This document shows positions 44,734 through 57,332 of a stretch of 64,000 nt of DNA, piece after piece. The position numbers and the translations under genes are program-made. Source of the stretch: Pestalotiopsis fici W106-1 (Eukaryota; Ascomycota; Sordariomycetes; Amphisphaeriales; Sporocadaceae); NCBI RefSeq assembly GCF_000516985.1, contig NW_006917101.1, forward strand, positions 2,286,834 to 2,350,833, written 5' to 3'. The notes below the pieces were generated by a model, which did no database searches, was not told the DNA's origin, and saw nothing but the letters and a program-made list of their open reading frames with translations. Numbering within the stretch: position 1 is the stretch's first letter; each line of letters starts with the position of its first letter.

Positions 44734-47700
44734 TAATGCGTCATTCCTCAAAGAGCAAATGGCGCCTCTCTGCTGGTGGCTCTTCTCACGAGCCAAGCCA
44801 GCTAATCGCTGGTATTCTACCAGTCTGCGTTCTGCAAGTGCGGGACAACGCACTGATGCAGACCACAGTTAATAAATCGACCTCTCTCTCTCGCTCTGCA
44901 ATGATACATATTGGTTTCTCCGAGGCCAAGATCAGAGTCGAGACAGGCTTTGGCAAACCCTTAGCCGCGAGCGACTGCAGAAAGCCCCTGAGGGAATGTC
45001 AAAAACCAAAGTTACAGGAATTCAATTCAAGATACCAACCGGGGGGAGCCGTTGTAAAGGCAATGATTTTGATTACAACAAAGAGCATAGCGTAATGGAT
45101 TTCGACAAGTGTAGCTTGTGCTGGAAAATCAATGTGACAGCAAATCGACGTTGACGAATCAGAACGAATCTGGACGCCGCATAATGAGAAGAATTGAAAT
45201 CATTCACCCTTGATCCTGTCGTCGTACTACTTAGCGATTTGCTCTTTTGATGAAATACGGAACGTTCTGGATTGGAATTATTTGCCGCAATCAAATTGTA
45301 CGTGTATATACCATATCGAGCCTGATGATGCTTACCAATGGCGTGTCTAGAGATGAAGGGAATGACGATCAATACGATGAGGCCGATAGTCTCCCCAGTG
45401 TCACCTTGTTCAGCTCGTGGCCCTCGCATTTGCTTTGAATTACTGTACATGGACAATGAGTGTATTGTCAAACTGGAGACGCTGTCTTCATCAATGAGCC
45501 TTCATTCGCCTTGAGCACTTTTCCATGTTCGCTCAAGTTTGACAATTCTAGATGTACAAACTATGAGCTGTCTAAGTTTGGAGACGGCAGAGGCTATTCC
45601 GGGCGAAGATACGCCATGCCATTGATTGATATCTCTGGAAGAAGCGGGAGTCTGAACTGCACAACATTGAAAAGAGGAGGGAAAGAAGCATGGTCCGGCA
45701 GTCTGAAGAATTGCAAATGCTGCCCAGGCTTCTACAGCCAACATATACAGCCTAAGAGAGGTCTACTTACTGATTGTGAAGTTGAGAAATTTCTCCCCTC
45801 CTTTCTTGTTGTTCATCTATCCTGCCGCTCCCAATGTCCGGCATTGCGTCGTCTGTCAGTGTCGTTCTCATTCCATAGGCCAGGTAGTTATAGGCCTGTG
45901 CAGTTCCCGAACAAGAAAAGTAAATCAGCATCGGCCTGCTGAAGGGTATCGTAATGGTAGGAACAAGAGGAGAGCCGTGGTCTTTTAGGTTGTTTGCCAA
46001 AGTTTTATTTGTCTGAATGGTAGGTAGCCTAGGTTACGGGGGCGTGGCTGAAAACGCCTCGCTTGCCGTAACCTCTTGATCGGAATGTTGTGGGGGTGAA
46101 CAAATGCCAGCGCACCCAGCGGCAAGCTTTGGTATTATTCGAAGAGCTGATTGACAGTCATGCGGGACAAAAGGAGTATATAGACTTCCCATCTTGGTCG
46201 GGTCCATACACGCCTGGCTATGTACCGATCGACCACGGATCCATCCTGTCCAAGACTTTCAAGCTCTTGAATCCAGTTGAAAGAGAGAGAAGTACTGTCA
46301 CAGCTGAAGCGGAAAGTAAGAGCTCTGAGTGGAGAAGAAACGAAATATTGTTGTTCATAATGGCCCTCCAAAAGTGGCCGAGTGCATAAATGAACAAGAT
46401 TCAATGGGTCAGCTCCATCTCTAGGACGAGAACAAGCTTTCAGCCCTGCCCAAAAGTGCCTGCCGTAATCATTAGGCAAGTCAGGCTGGCGCGCCATCAT
46501 GTCTCAGCGCAATCAATGTGCGCGACCTACCAATCACGAAAAAGAAAACAACCATACGAGATGCAGCTGCAGCTTGCTTGCAGAAGCAGGGTGAACAAAA
46601 GTAGAATAGCAACAACGCACCTGGGGTTTGCTCGGATGCTTGCTATGTCCTCTACCCTATCCTAGAACCAAGCATGATGAATTATTATAGTTCAACGTCG
46701 ATCTTGGGCCGAAAGCAGTCAAAATCCCCACACAAGAGCTAAGCTTTCGCCGTTTCGCAACCCCCTGAACTCGCCTATTTCCGCCGGAATGGGAATAGTG
46801 CCATTGGGTAGCCAAGATTGACTGACAGCAGCACAACTCCGTCTTGGGGCATGGAGCTGCAGGCGAGAGGAGGCGGAGTTGCTTTGGCATTATGTGATGT
46901 GTCTGTAGGGGAAACGACTCTTCTTCTTTTTCCTGCCTTCCGTGTAACCGAGGGAGCAAAGAGTGCCATTTGGAAATTGCCCACATCACAAGATAGAAGT
47001 CTATGTACTGTTGGGTATCAACTTGCCTCTTCTTGACTCGATTTATGAACCCAGACAATATCTACTTGCATATATTCCGAACAAATCACACGAGACTTTT
47101 AAAAACACACATCTGTTGTTCACAGCAAGCAGAACTTGAAAACATAAAAGAGTGCGGCTCTATTCCGTCTAATAGTCTGTTTGCGACCTTATTTCAGCTG
47201 ACAGGGGTCCAAACCTTCCGCATAGTTCAGCCGCATCCAAAATCCAATCCATGTTATTATGTATGCCCATGGGACCTCCACAGATGTCTACTCAAAGCTC
47301 CTCCTAGTCCAAGCCAAGGGCGTCATCACACATGGGGAAAAGTGCCCAAGCATAGCTAAGGTAGGCGCCAAGATTTGCATATAGGCGGGTCGACCGCTCC
47401 AATATTTGCTTTGCCGCTTTTATGATACGGGCCGCTGAGTGGTCAACCTATACCTAAACGTTGTTCAGCGGGGCCCCTCCGGTTGTCGCCTACACTAACA
47501 TGGTAGAGAGACATGGCGACCAAAGCGGTCCTGGTCATGGGGATGAGATAGCTAACCATGGGGGAGAGAAGAAACGTAGGTCATTCACGATGCTCCCAGA
47601 GAAAGAAAGAAGACTTATTTCCATGTTTGTTGTGTCACGGGTCGTGTCACAGCTCGAGCGATTTGAGTTAGAGATGAACACTTCCCAATGCTGCCCGGGG

Positions 47701-48161
47701 ATATTATCTCAGCCTCTCAAACGACGGGTCATGAGTTGGTCCCTGGATCTTTTCGCCCACTGAACCCTGAAGCATTACACTAAGATGCGCAAGGCAAGGC
47801 AAGGCAGACTTCAAATTCCACCCGAACACTTTCAATATGCAGGGATGGCGGCATCTGGACCCTGCTGAAGTCTGCCGTGGCTGAGTGTCCAACTTGGCCG
47901 GCATGACAGCTGGGTCTTAGATTGAATGGGGAAACTTTATTGGTAGGTAGCTGATATTGGAGACGCGAGCTGGCCCGTATATGATAACAGGTCCTTATTT
48001 TCTTATTCATCAGGATGAGGAGCTCCAAGTATTTCTCTATCCCATCTCTGCCTGCTTTTTTTCTGCCGTCTTTTCTCCTCCATCTGCAGCCCAGTATTTG
48101 ACACGTTCGAAAACACCAAAGAGCTTGTAACTATAATAGACGATACAGAGCTGTGGTCGAC
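44734..48161. other. 3.4-kb gene-free region
   Basis: Frames such as 45460-45942 and 46657-47058 have no coding character. The stretch contains a strong hairpin at 46031-46074 and GTAGGTA motifs near 46021 and 47943. The right end should hold the promoter of the MARVEL gene. Confidence 0.55.
46031..46074. other. Perfect inverted repeat with nested stem
   Basis: AGGTTACGG at 46031-46039 is the exact reverse complement of CCGTAACCT at 46066-46074. Inside it GGCGT (46041-46045) pairs with ACGCC (46054-46058) around an 8-nt loop. It lies about 1.3 kb after the NBP2 stop, too far for a simple terminator. Confidence 0.6.
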
Positions 48162-49199
48162 ATGTCTGGCAGACAGTATTCGAATCAACGCAAGCCCGGG
48201 CGTGAGCACTGGCCGCTCTATCCCAAGGGGTTCATCGCTCTTCGTATTGTTCAACTAGTCCTCGCCGTCTGCGTCCTGGGTCTTGCTGGCTTTTCCGTCG
48301 CTCTCATATCAATCGATGGACTTCATCTCATTCTCTTTGTGGTAGGACAGCTCGGACTCCCAAAAAGATATAAGATTACTGACATGTTATATAGGCTATC
48401 GCTACCCTCATCACTACTATTTACCTGATTGTCGCCCAGTTTGGCTCGCCGGCGTCGTACAACTATTGGGCAGTCCTAGCCTTGGACATATTCTTGCTTA
48501 TATTCTGGCTCATCTCGTTTGCCTTGCTGGCGACTGAGATCTCATTCCTAAGCACGTATACCTTTTACTGCAATGGCGGCTACGATATTTGCACAGTCTC
48601 GGATGTCTATCAAGCTTGTGTTGCTGCTGCGGCTGGAGTCGGTGGCGTAGAGTTGTAAGTTTTTTTAGTTTTTTTTTCCAACCCATCGTCGAGAGACTAT
48701 AGTAGTCGTCGTAACTATCGAGCCTAACATGCCATGTCTCAGTGCGCTTTTCATCGTTTCCCTCGTCATCCACAGCGTCATGATCCACAGACACAGAAAG
48801 GCAGGCCTACACTGCAACCCGGTCCACTCGTCGTCTGCCCACCACGAGACTCAGGCTGCCATCCCCCTTGGCGCAACCTCCAACAATGCCGAGAAGCCCG
48901 CTCCTCAGACGCACAGCCTGCCATACCAACAGGCTCAGCCTGCTCCGGGCTACGCACAGCAGCCCCAGGCCACCTATGTCCCCTCTCCCACTCCGCCCGC
49001 CGCTGCCTATAGCTCGCCTCCTCAGCAGTATCACCAGCCGCAGCAGCAGCAGCAGATCCCTAGTCCCCTAACGCAGCAGCCCACGGGTGCTTCGGCGCAG
49101 CACTTTAGCCAGTATTCTCCGCAGAACTCTGGTCCTCCTTACGAAGCACCTGCGCAGCACCCAAATCCGGGACCCTATGAGGCGCAGACCCATCACTAA
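48162..49199 (+). CDS. MARVEL-domain tetraspan membrane protein
   Basis: Exons 48162-48341, 48395-48654 and 48743-49199 give 298 aa. Four hydrophobic segments occupy about residues 22-190: IALRIVQLVLAVCVLGLAGF, AIATLITTIYLIVAQFG, LALDIFLLIFWLISFALLAT and ALFIVSLVIHSVMIH. A Cys-containing loop (FYCNGGYDICTVSDVYQACV) precedes the last segment. This is the MARVEL arrangement of fungal plasma-membrane domain proteins. The cytosolic tail of about 100 residues is rich in Pro, Gln and Tyr. The start at 48162 is the first ATG; the frame is open slightly upstream. Its specific role is unknown; eisosome or membrane-domain organisation is a guess from the family. Confidence 0.85.
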
Positions 49200-50168
49200 G
49201 GAGATTAAACGATTCAGTCATACGACTCCGACCATGGATTATGTGTCACATCATTGCCGTGTATACATGAACCTCATGGTTCATGAAAATCTATAGAGAC
49301 GATCTTTATTGAAAATGAGTTTTGTGAATGTGCATCTGGTGTCCCATGTCACTCTGGTGCTGGTTAATATGCAGTTGGGCGGTATATTCTCTCTTGTGCT
49401 TGGCCTTCAAAGCCAAGTGTTACGCGTGTATGAGATTCCCTGCAAGGATCTTCACAATCCTGCATTAATTGATTTACTTTTTTCCAGAAATTCTTGTTCA
49501 TATGTGAGGATTCATTGATACTATGTGGGATTGAATGTCGTGTGAGATTTTGGCATCTTGGAAATCCCCGTACTGATCTCAAGTCTTCATGAGAGCGACA
49601 TAGATCCAAATGCTGAGTTCTCAGGAGCGCCTGATAATGCAGATTAGTTAAGGCTACAATTAGTTTCCTAGTTGGCTTTTCAGATGAAGACAAGTAAAGA
49701 ATATCAAGCATCGTGACCAATTCCAGAAGAAATCTCTGATGGCTCTTATTGAGCACATTATTTCTGCCTTGGCAAATGAAATCTACAGAATTTCCATTTT
49801 ATCCTATTCTTTCAAGGTCTCAGACATGGGCTGACTAGACATCTGAGCGCGACTGAGGAATGTTGTGTTGCACGGTCCTTAATGGCTATTGTCTTACTTG
49901 TCTCACCGAAACCGTTGTACCGGCACGAAAACGGCCAATGATTAAGCATGATCCTCAAAGAAATCTTTGATGCCGACCATGTTCTCTTTGTCGACTTCAT
50001 ATATGATGATATTATCCTACTTCCGCAGAAGCAAACAGAATCATGAGCACAATCCATCATCATTTAGGACGTTTGGCCTTCTTCGTTCCTTTTCCTCTAC
50101 TCTACTATTCATGCAAAGTCCAACTCTTCGTACACGGACGGTAGTGAGAAAGAGGTGAAGCTACGAAT
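49200..50168. other. Intergenic, 969 bp
   Basis: 3' flank of the MARVEL gene and 5' flank of the next plus-strand gene. No feature recognised. Confidence 0.5.
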
Positions 50169-53100
50169 ATGAGCAACCAACGAGCCGAGCTCCAGCGGGA
50201 GTTCAAGGCGTACTGGGCAGACAATGCCACCCCTTTTGTCGATCAAGACTTGATCAACTGGCTACAGAACAGACGGACCGACGCCCGAGATGACTGGCGC
50301 CGACTCCGCAGGCGAGTTGCCGAGGAGGGCCTGAATGCGGAACGTCAAGCGCTCGAGGTGGCCTTTTTGGCGCAAAAGTACGCTCGTTACTATAGTCCCG
50401 TCGGCATTCCGGCCGTCGACGGCAAGAGGGTGCCCTGGGAGGACCCAAAGGAGCGCAACACCAAGAAATATCCCGACGACAACAATGCCAGTTTTTGTGG
50501 CGCGTTACACTGCCAGCGCCCCATGCCCACGTCTGGGTCGTCCCTCAAGGACAGGGTCCCTCCTCAGTGTGGCGTCTGCGGCACCAATCTGAGCGAGAAG
50601 AGACTGGCTCGTGAAAGATCCCGGGACGAGGCTCTCTTCCACTGCGGAAGCTGTGGTCACGATATTTGCATCAATTGCGGACGGAGCTGGATCGAGCGAC
50701 ACTGCGATTGCTGCGAGAGGGTGGTCGGGGTGCCGCCAACGGAGAAGCTGGCAAACACGTCGTCCTTTAGCTGCTGGGTCTGCGAGTCGGACCAGACGGA
50801 GCGGCGACTCGAAAAGAAGCACGCGCAGCAGCTCAAGGGCGGGGACAAGGACACGTTCCGGTGCGGACAGTGCTCCACGTCCATCTGCCTCGAGTGCGGC
50901 AAGCCCTCGACGTACACCTTTGAGCCCAACTATGGCCTCGTGCGCAACCTGTGGTACAAGTTTGTCGACAATTATTGGGATCCGCCCGAGCTTTATGGCG
51001 GCTTTGAAAAATACCTGCGGCGCGAAAGACGTCTCGGTATCCCCCAGTTTGATCTCGAGGACTTGTATACTCCTGCCCATGTTATAAAAGACGACAATGA
51101 TGACGATATGATGCTGTACGATGGGGTTGCGCCCAAGCTGGCCAAGAAGGCTGATGAAGAGGAAGAAAAGAAGAAAAAGAGGGAGGAGAAGAAAAAGAGG
51201 GAGGAGAAGAAAAAGAAGAAGGGTAATGAAAAGGACGATACAGAAGACACCGAGGAGGAGGAGGAAGATGAAGATGAGGACAGTGAGGAAGGCGGCCAGG
51301 GAAAAGACAGCAATGCAAGTGGAACGTATTCTTCGGCTTATGGCCCCGTCCCCGGCCTCATACAGCCAAAGAAACCAAAGCGACCAGTCGCCTCATACAA
51401 TCAAGATTTCAAAATCCGGCGTGTCGAGTTTGGTCGCGAGATCCCGCCGCCTCAGGGCTACGATGACTTTTGGTATGCCGAGAACAACAAGAGGCTCTAC
51501 AACATGGCCTCGGCCTGGTCAGAAAAGTACTTTGCCAAGAACGAATTCCCCGTGAGGTACGACGGCAAGACATGGCTATGCGGGCTCAATGAGCAGTTCA
51601 TAAACTATGCAAATATCGTGGCACATGAGGACCCCTTCTTTGGCCCCCATGACGGCTATCGACACGATGGATGGGAATACATGTTGAGGGATAGAAGCAA
51701 TAGGAAATGGCTCATCATGTCGATACTGGCACAGATTATCGAAAAGAAGATTTTCGTCGAGCTTCTCTTCGGTGCTACGCCTGCCGAGCGAAAGAAGTTA
51801 GATGAACAAGACAGTGAGAACCTTGATCACGACGGTAAGTTTTCCTCGAGGCAGATCATGTATAACAGACACGTAACAGTCAAACAGGTTACCGCCGAGC
51901 CGCAGCACGTTCGCACTTGATCAACCTCATGCTGTCACGCAGAGTGGTGCCGCAAGACTTTTACAAAAAGGTGGACGAGTTAACTTCGTACACGGCCAAG
52001 ATATTCCAGGACATTTTTACAATTACAAACTTGCTCGATGACGGATACTGTCAGCGTCGCGCGGTCGCCGGCACCAGAGACAAATTCGAGGTGGCGCGGG
52101 AATCTAACATTGCCTACATGTACACTGAACTTCACTACATAATCTCGCACGCCGCGTACTTTGCCGTGTGCATGCGCCGCTCTGCCTCGGTCTTTCACTT
52201 CCTGTCGGCGACACCGGCAGCACGCATGGACTACCCCATTGAAGCCCAGGCCAACTATGACTTGTACAAGCTCTCCAAGGACGAGGCCGACGTGGTGGAA
52301 ATCGTGCGTTCCGAACAGGACAAGGCCGAGATCGCGGCCGCCAAGGCCAAGGGTTCGGCTACCGCACAAGAGATCGAGGACCTCGAACGCGAAAAGAGGC
52401 TGTCGTCGCACCACTGGCTCCGCGGCGCCAAGGTCAAGTTTGCCGTGTGGCCCATGATTACACGGTACCGGCCCGAAAACGTCGGCAGACCAATCATCCG
52501 TGGCAAGGTACCGTACCACCTTCGCGGCAAGGACTGGGTGGCACCGACCGTGGACCAGATCGAGTCGGGCGAGGGCCAGCGCATCGTCGAAATTGGCAAG
52601 TGCGTCGTCGTTTACTACCAAGGCATCATATACCCGCGCAACGACCAGCCCGGCATGGTCTTTGAGGAGGACGGCCGCTCCCTGCTCACGTATCTGGCCA
52701 TGGAGAGGCCCGCGCAGACCACGGCGCGGTGGCGGCACGTCAGCAGGCTGTACTTTGCCGCCAGACTGCTCGGCGTGGCCCTGCTGGTCGCCGCGTACGC
52801 TCGCCGCGACTGGGTGGCCGAGCGCTGGGTCGACATTGTCAGATTCGTGCTGGCGCTGCCCATTGCCTACGCGCTCGTCACTGTGCTGACGAGCGCGCGG
52901 AGGTTCCGTGACATCATGTCGAGCTCGGCCAGAGTCCTGCTTGCGCTGGGTCTGGGGCTGCTGGTGCCTCTCAGCGTGTACTTGCGGCTGCCCTACTTGG
53001 TTCGACTGGCCAATGACTTGTCCCGACCGCTCGCAAACGGGGTTCCGAACACGACGACAACGGCCGTGATTGCTTCCCTGGTTGGTCTTGGGCTGCGGCG

Positions 53101-53293
53101 GACGAGGAGCCTGACTTCCTCCATCATGTATGGATCCGCGTTCTTCTGGGTTCTGTGGTGGTATTACAACAGTGCGTTGCCACGGATTGTAGCGCAACTC
53201 GACCAGTTGGCCGTGATTGCAGCTATCAAAATGCATCTGCCATGGGTGGCTGCCACGTCACGGAATTTGATAGGTAAGGTGGTGATCGAATAG
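50169..53293 (+). CDS. Unknown 1023-aa protein, duplicated Cys modules and C-terminal membrane segments
   Basis: Exons 50169-51834 and 51888-53293 join in frame (GT..AG, 53 bp). I do not recognise the family. In order: a charged helical N-terminus (1-110); two matching Cys modules at about 134-172 and 202-246, each C-x2-C, a spacer, then FxCGxC-x4-C-x2-CG, probably zinc-binding; a K/E-rich and acidic low-complexity linker (about 328-400); a globular region with several Trp/Tyr (WYAENNKRLYNMASAW onward, about 430-830); and about five hydrophobic segments (about 843-1000; RLLGVALLVAAYA, VLLALGLGLLVPLSV, FFWVLWWYY). It is probably an integral membrane protein with a large cytosolic zinc-containing part. 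The minus-strand frame at 51980-53236 is an antisense shadow. Confidence 0.85.
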
Positions 53294-56200
53294 TTGTTGT
53301 TTATTTAATTCACGGTAGTGGCAGTTTTGGAAAAAGGCTTTACAGTTACTCGAACATGGTTATTCAACTCGCATTCATGATTTTGGCATCTTTTCTTCCT
53401 CACCTAGTTGCACCAATGTCACATAGATATCAATTATTAGCAGCAATGTTCAAGCTGATTGCCCCGAGATTGGGAATAACAGTTGTCTTGTCCGAATAAT
53501 GAGAGAACTTCTTCCATCACTCGCTGATATGATGGGACGCAAACAACTTTCGTGATCAAGTTGGATTGATTTCTGCAGGGGTATTATAACAAGACCATAC
53601 GACCAACAACGCTATCTTCGGATTCTTGATCATAACAAATAGTTCCCAGGGCGGAAACATTCGAAAATGCCTACCTTTATTACTCCCTGTATTGGTTCAC
53701 AAATATAATGGGAAAGGGAAAAAAGTTCAAGTACATGTACTTGCTTAATGACCGGAAATCGATAGCCGTTGTGAATGAGTCAGAAAGAGTCAGCGAGTCA
53801 TCAGGGGCAGTCATGGGTATCAATCTGTCTATCTAGACTATCAAATGGGAGGTGCCTTGTCAGAGATCTGCTACATCCTTTAGGTGTAGCTTGTCCCATA
53901 TCTTCATCCAAACTACAAAAAAATGGTGATAATTGCAGGACGCAGATGGAAGAAAAGGTTCGCGTGTTGATCGTGTTTGACTACGAGGTATGCTTTGTCA
54001 TAATCTCCATAGGTAAACAGCCAGACAAAGTTGACCAAGCTGGACTCTTCTAACATTTGATTTATCGCAATGTGCAAGACAAGAAGCATTCGAGAAGCCA
54101 GAGGACTGTACTTTTCCACAAGGATTCTGTCTCGTCCCGCCGACGTAATCCAACAATACAGATAGGCTGTCTCCCCAATAGCACGCGCGTGTTCATCTTG
54201 TTGAAAGACCATGACTCGAATCCGGTGAAACACTTCTCCGGATCCAGCGAAATACTGACAACTATAAAATCATGGCTTGCATGCATTCTGCACAACCAAG
54301 GGGCAATGAGTCGAGAGTACTATTCGACAATCGAGAGGCGAACCAAGCGATGATGGTGGGAAGAAGCTAGAGATCATTTCCACTTTCCCCAAGGGTAGTA
54401 TCTTGCATCAGGAGGCAAGCGACTACAATACACTGTACTGTACCAAACCAGCTTCGAGGCACTATGCGCCGCAGATCAACATCCGTCGTCGGTATCATCG
54501 GAACGTGGGCCGACACGGGCGGCTTTGTGTCCTCGCTTGGCAAAGAACAGGGTCACGCATCATTTCAATCTACTCCTCTACACCTAGCGAGGATATGATG
54601 TCGAGGCAGAGCCGGGAACTTTCAAGACATGTTTCTAATTCTGTCATGGCGTTTGAACAGCCGCTCGCAGAGGAAAATGAATATCGTCTACAAGAGTGGA
54701 GTCAACAGGTGGCATATCTGGGGAAGGATCATACTATTCACGCGAGACATTATATGAATGAAACTGATCCGAGGGAACTAAGCCTCTTGCCTGTGTCCGC
54801 GAGAGTGGTTACTGCTGACGAAAAAGAAAAAGAGCCCCATGTTTGATTTCATGGTCCACCAATCGTGGCGATACATTACTGCTATTTTCTTTGGGGCTGA
54901 GTTCTCCCCCCCAAAACCCCACAAGCGCATTGATCATGGTACTGCCACCCTGGTTCTCTTAGACTATTGAACTATTTTTTCACCAAATCTGGGAGAGATT
55001 GTTGGACATTGGAATTGTTGGATGAAAATCGAGAAAATCGGAGAGAATTTTGCTACTACCATTTGCGTCTTTGAAGTAACCAGTGGTAGTTCACAGTCAT
55101 GAGAATCGGAAGACGAGAGCTTGTGAAAGTCCCCTACGGATAACCCTTTGGGTACTGCCGCCGTTGGCGTACTGCCGGCGGCAATACTTGTTTATTACCA
55201 AGGTTAGACTTTTGCCAATAGTGCATCCAAAATACTATATAGTATAGAAGGAATTTGACCCAGCCCCCGATCTACAAATTACACACCTCTAACTGTGTGG
55301 TACTGAGGATCACTACATACACTTGAAACTTGGCGATTGCAAGCGCTCTAAATGTCAAATTAGGGCAGACTATTATCATCTAGTCGCCCGTGCGTAGTGT
55401 ATATATAGATGTTTAGGTTGATTGGGACAAAAAGGACCAAGACTAGAACTGGGTGGACGATGAATGACCCACACTGGCTCAAAGGTTCCTTTGCAGAGCC
55501 CTATTGCCAGGAGGGTAAGTCATATTTTTGGTTTTCCAAGGCCTGCTGATGAATAATGTGTTGAACGGAAAGAAAGACAGACAAGGCAAATGGTGCTTGG
55601 CTCCTCCGGCCATGACTTTGACCGCGGTGATCTCTAGACGAAATTTCATGGAATTCTGCAGTCCAAGCATGTAAGTTTGTAAGTGCATGATTAAGACATG
55701 GTGATGATGGTCAAAGTATAGTACTTGAGCCTGTCTAGTCACCTAGTCAACTACATGTATTACATGCAAGGGAGTAGAAAAACTACCGAGAATTACATTC
55801 AGGCACTGAAATGTAGTAGCATAGCGTACGATGTGGGCAGCAAAGTTTGATAGGCAGTGTACCGTGGTCAATGATTCACCCGTAGCAGATTTGCAAAGGA
55901 AGCCATGAATTGAAAGATTGGACAGGATGATCGGCTATACTCGAAGCAGAGAACCGAATCTCCGAAACGATCAAGTATATTAGTCAGATTTAGTCAGACG
56001 TATAGTCATTAACGCCTAGCTAAACGCCTATGTATGCATCATCGGGAAAGTGGACGAAGCAATGGCGACATGTTTCCGACGCTATCGAAGGGCGCCGGCC
56101 TCCTTGCACTTGTCAGACGATCAAGTCGGCCAAGCACAACCGAGCAAACCTTAATTACCTCTTGAGATGGAGGGACGGGCAGCGTCCCGATCAACGGTCA

Positions 56201-57332
56201 AATTTGTTCGGGCGCATCGGCGCGGCTGCAAACGGCGCTTTTCCGCAAAGACTGGTTCAACGGCCAGGTCCTCGTCGTTCTTGAAAATCTGGCATTGGCC
56301 CATATACGGCCTCGTGGTTCCGTACACTCCCGGCGGTCCATCAGCCGCTATACTCAATGTTTACAACAAGAGGAGAGACTACACGGTAGATTGACTCTTA
56401 TTCTCACTAGTCCTTTCCCCCCTCATGTGCCTCTTAGAATCGAACCTGATATAATCGCATTATACATTGCTTGTTTCTCCACCGCCTTGCGGCAAAGTGC
56501 GGGTGACATGATACCACACCAACTAGAACCTCCATCCACCGTGGATGGCTGCCATTGAAATTGCGTTTAGTCCCCTGAACCTGCCGAGTATGCTAAAGGT
56601 ACAGTGCATGAGTCGACTGGTGCGAGAAACGGAAACTCTCTTCATAGGGAGTCGACTATCGCAGACTCGACTCATGACCAAGAGTGGTATCGGCATTACT
56701 TGCATGTGGCAAAGCTGCAAACTGCAGCAAGGGATCCCGTTTCAACGGTCAGCCGGAGGACCGGAAGCATAACAGCTATAGAACTGCACCATAAGCACTC
56801 AAAAGCTGCTCGTCGAGGCTCTTGCCGAGTACACACAAAGCATATGATTGCGCGGTCGACTTTGGCTCGGCGGCATGCCTACGCAGACGGACGAGGCGGT
56901 GATGACAGAACCACATGGATTGGCCTTTGTGCGCATCTATGAGATATGAGAACGACCGAGCTGCATCACCATCCACCCCTCCTCACCCCTTCTCTTGTCC
57001 TCTGCAGAATCAGCACATGGTGGTGGTGTCTCTCGTGACGAGGTCATTGTGACAAAAGTTTGGAATTTATACGGATATGAAATCCGCAGTATCAAAACTA
57101 AGCCCGAAGAAACAAGGTTCCCAATTGTGCGGGTTTGTCAGCTTTGCAGGCGTTGAGTTCCTCACATATACAATCGTGAACTTTTCCGACTGCTCGATCG
57201 TAGGGCTGTAGGGCTGTGGCTGTGCTGTGCGGCGCTGCGGAATTACCACGTACGTACTAGTTTTACCAGAAGGGGGCTGGGCCCATTCTTTTGTGCTGTA
57301 TAGCCTTTAAAAAGGAAAAAGGAAAGGGAGCT
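53294..57332. other. 4.0-kb gene-free region
   Basis: Lies between the convergent ends of the 1023-aa gene and the DnaJC11-like gene. The longest frame (54403-54846) shows no coding character. It contains a near-perfect 17-bp palindrome at 56532-56548 and a GC-rich inverted repeat at 55157-55182. Confidence 0.55.

Noticed and set aside
45460..45942. 160-codon plus-strand frame
   Set aside because: Mixed composition, no motif, and overlapping frames on the other strand are just as long.
51980..53236. 418-codon minus-strand open frame
   Set aside because: It lies wholly antisense to the membrane-segment exon of the 1023-aa gene, has a composition set by GC-rich third positions, and shows no domain.
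50169..53293. Two separate genes instead of one
   Set aside because: The frames overlap by 4 bases, but a 53-bp GT..AG intron at 51835-51887 joins them in phase and gives a continuous protein.
54403..54846. 147-codon plus-strand frame
   Set aside because: No recognisable domain or intron structure; kept as gene-free sequence.
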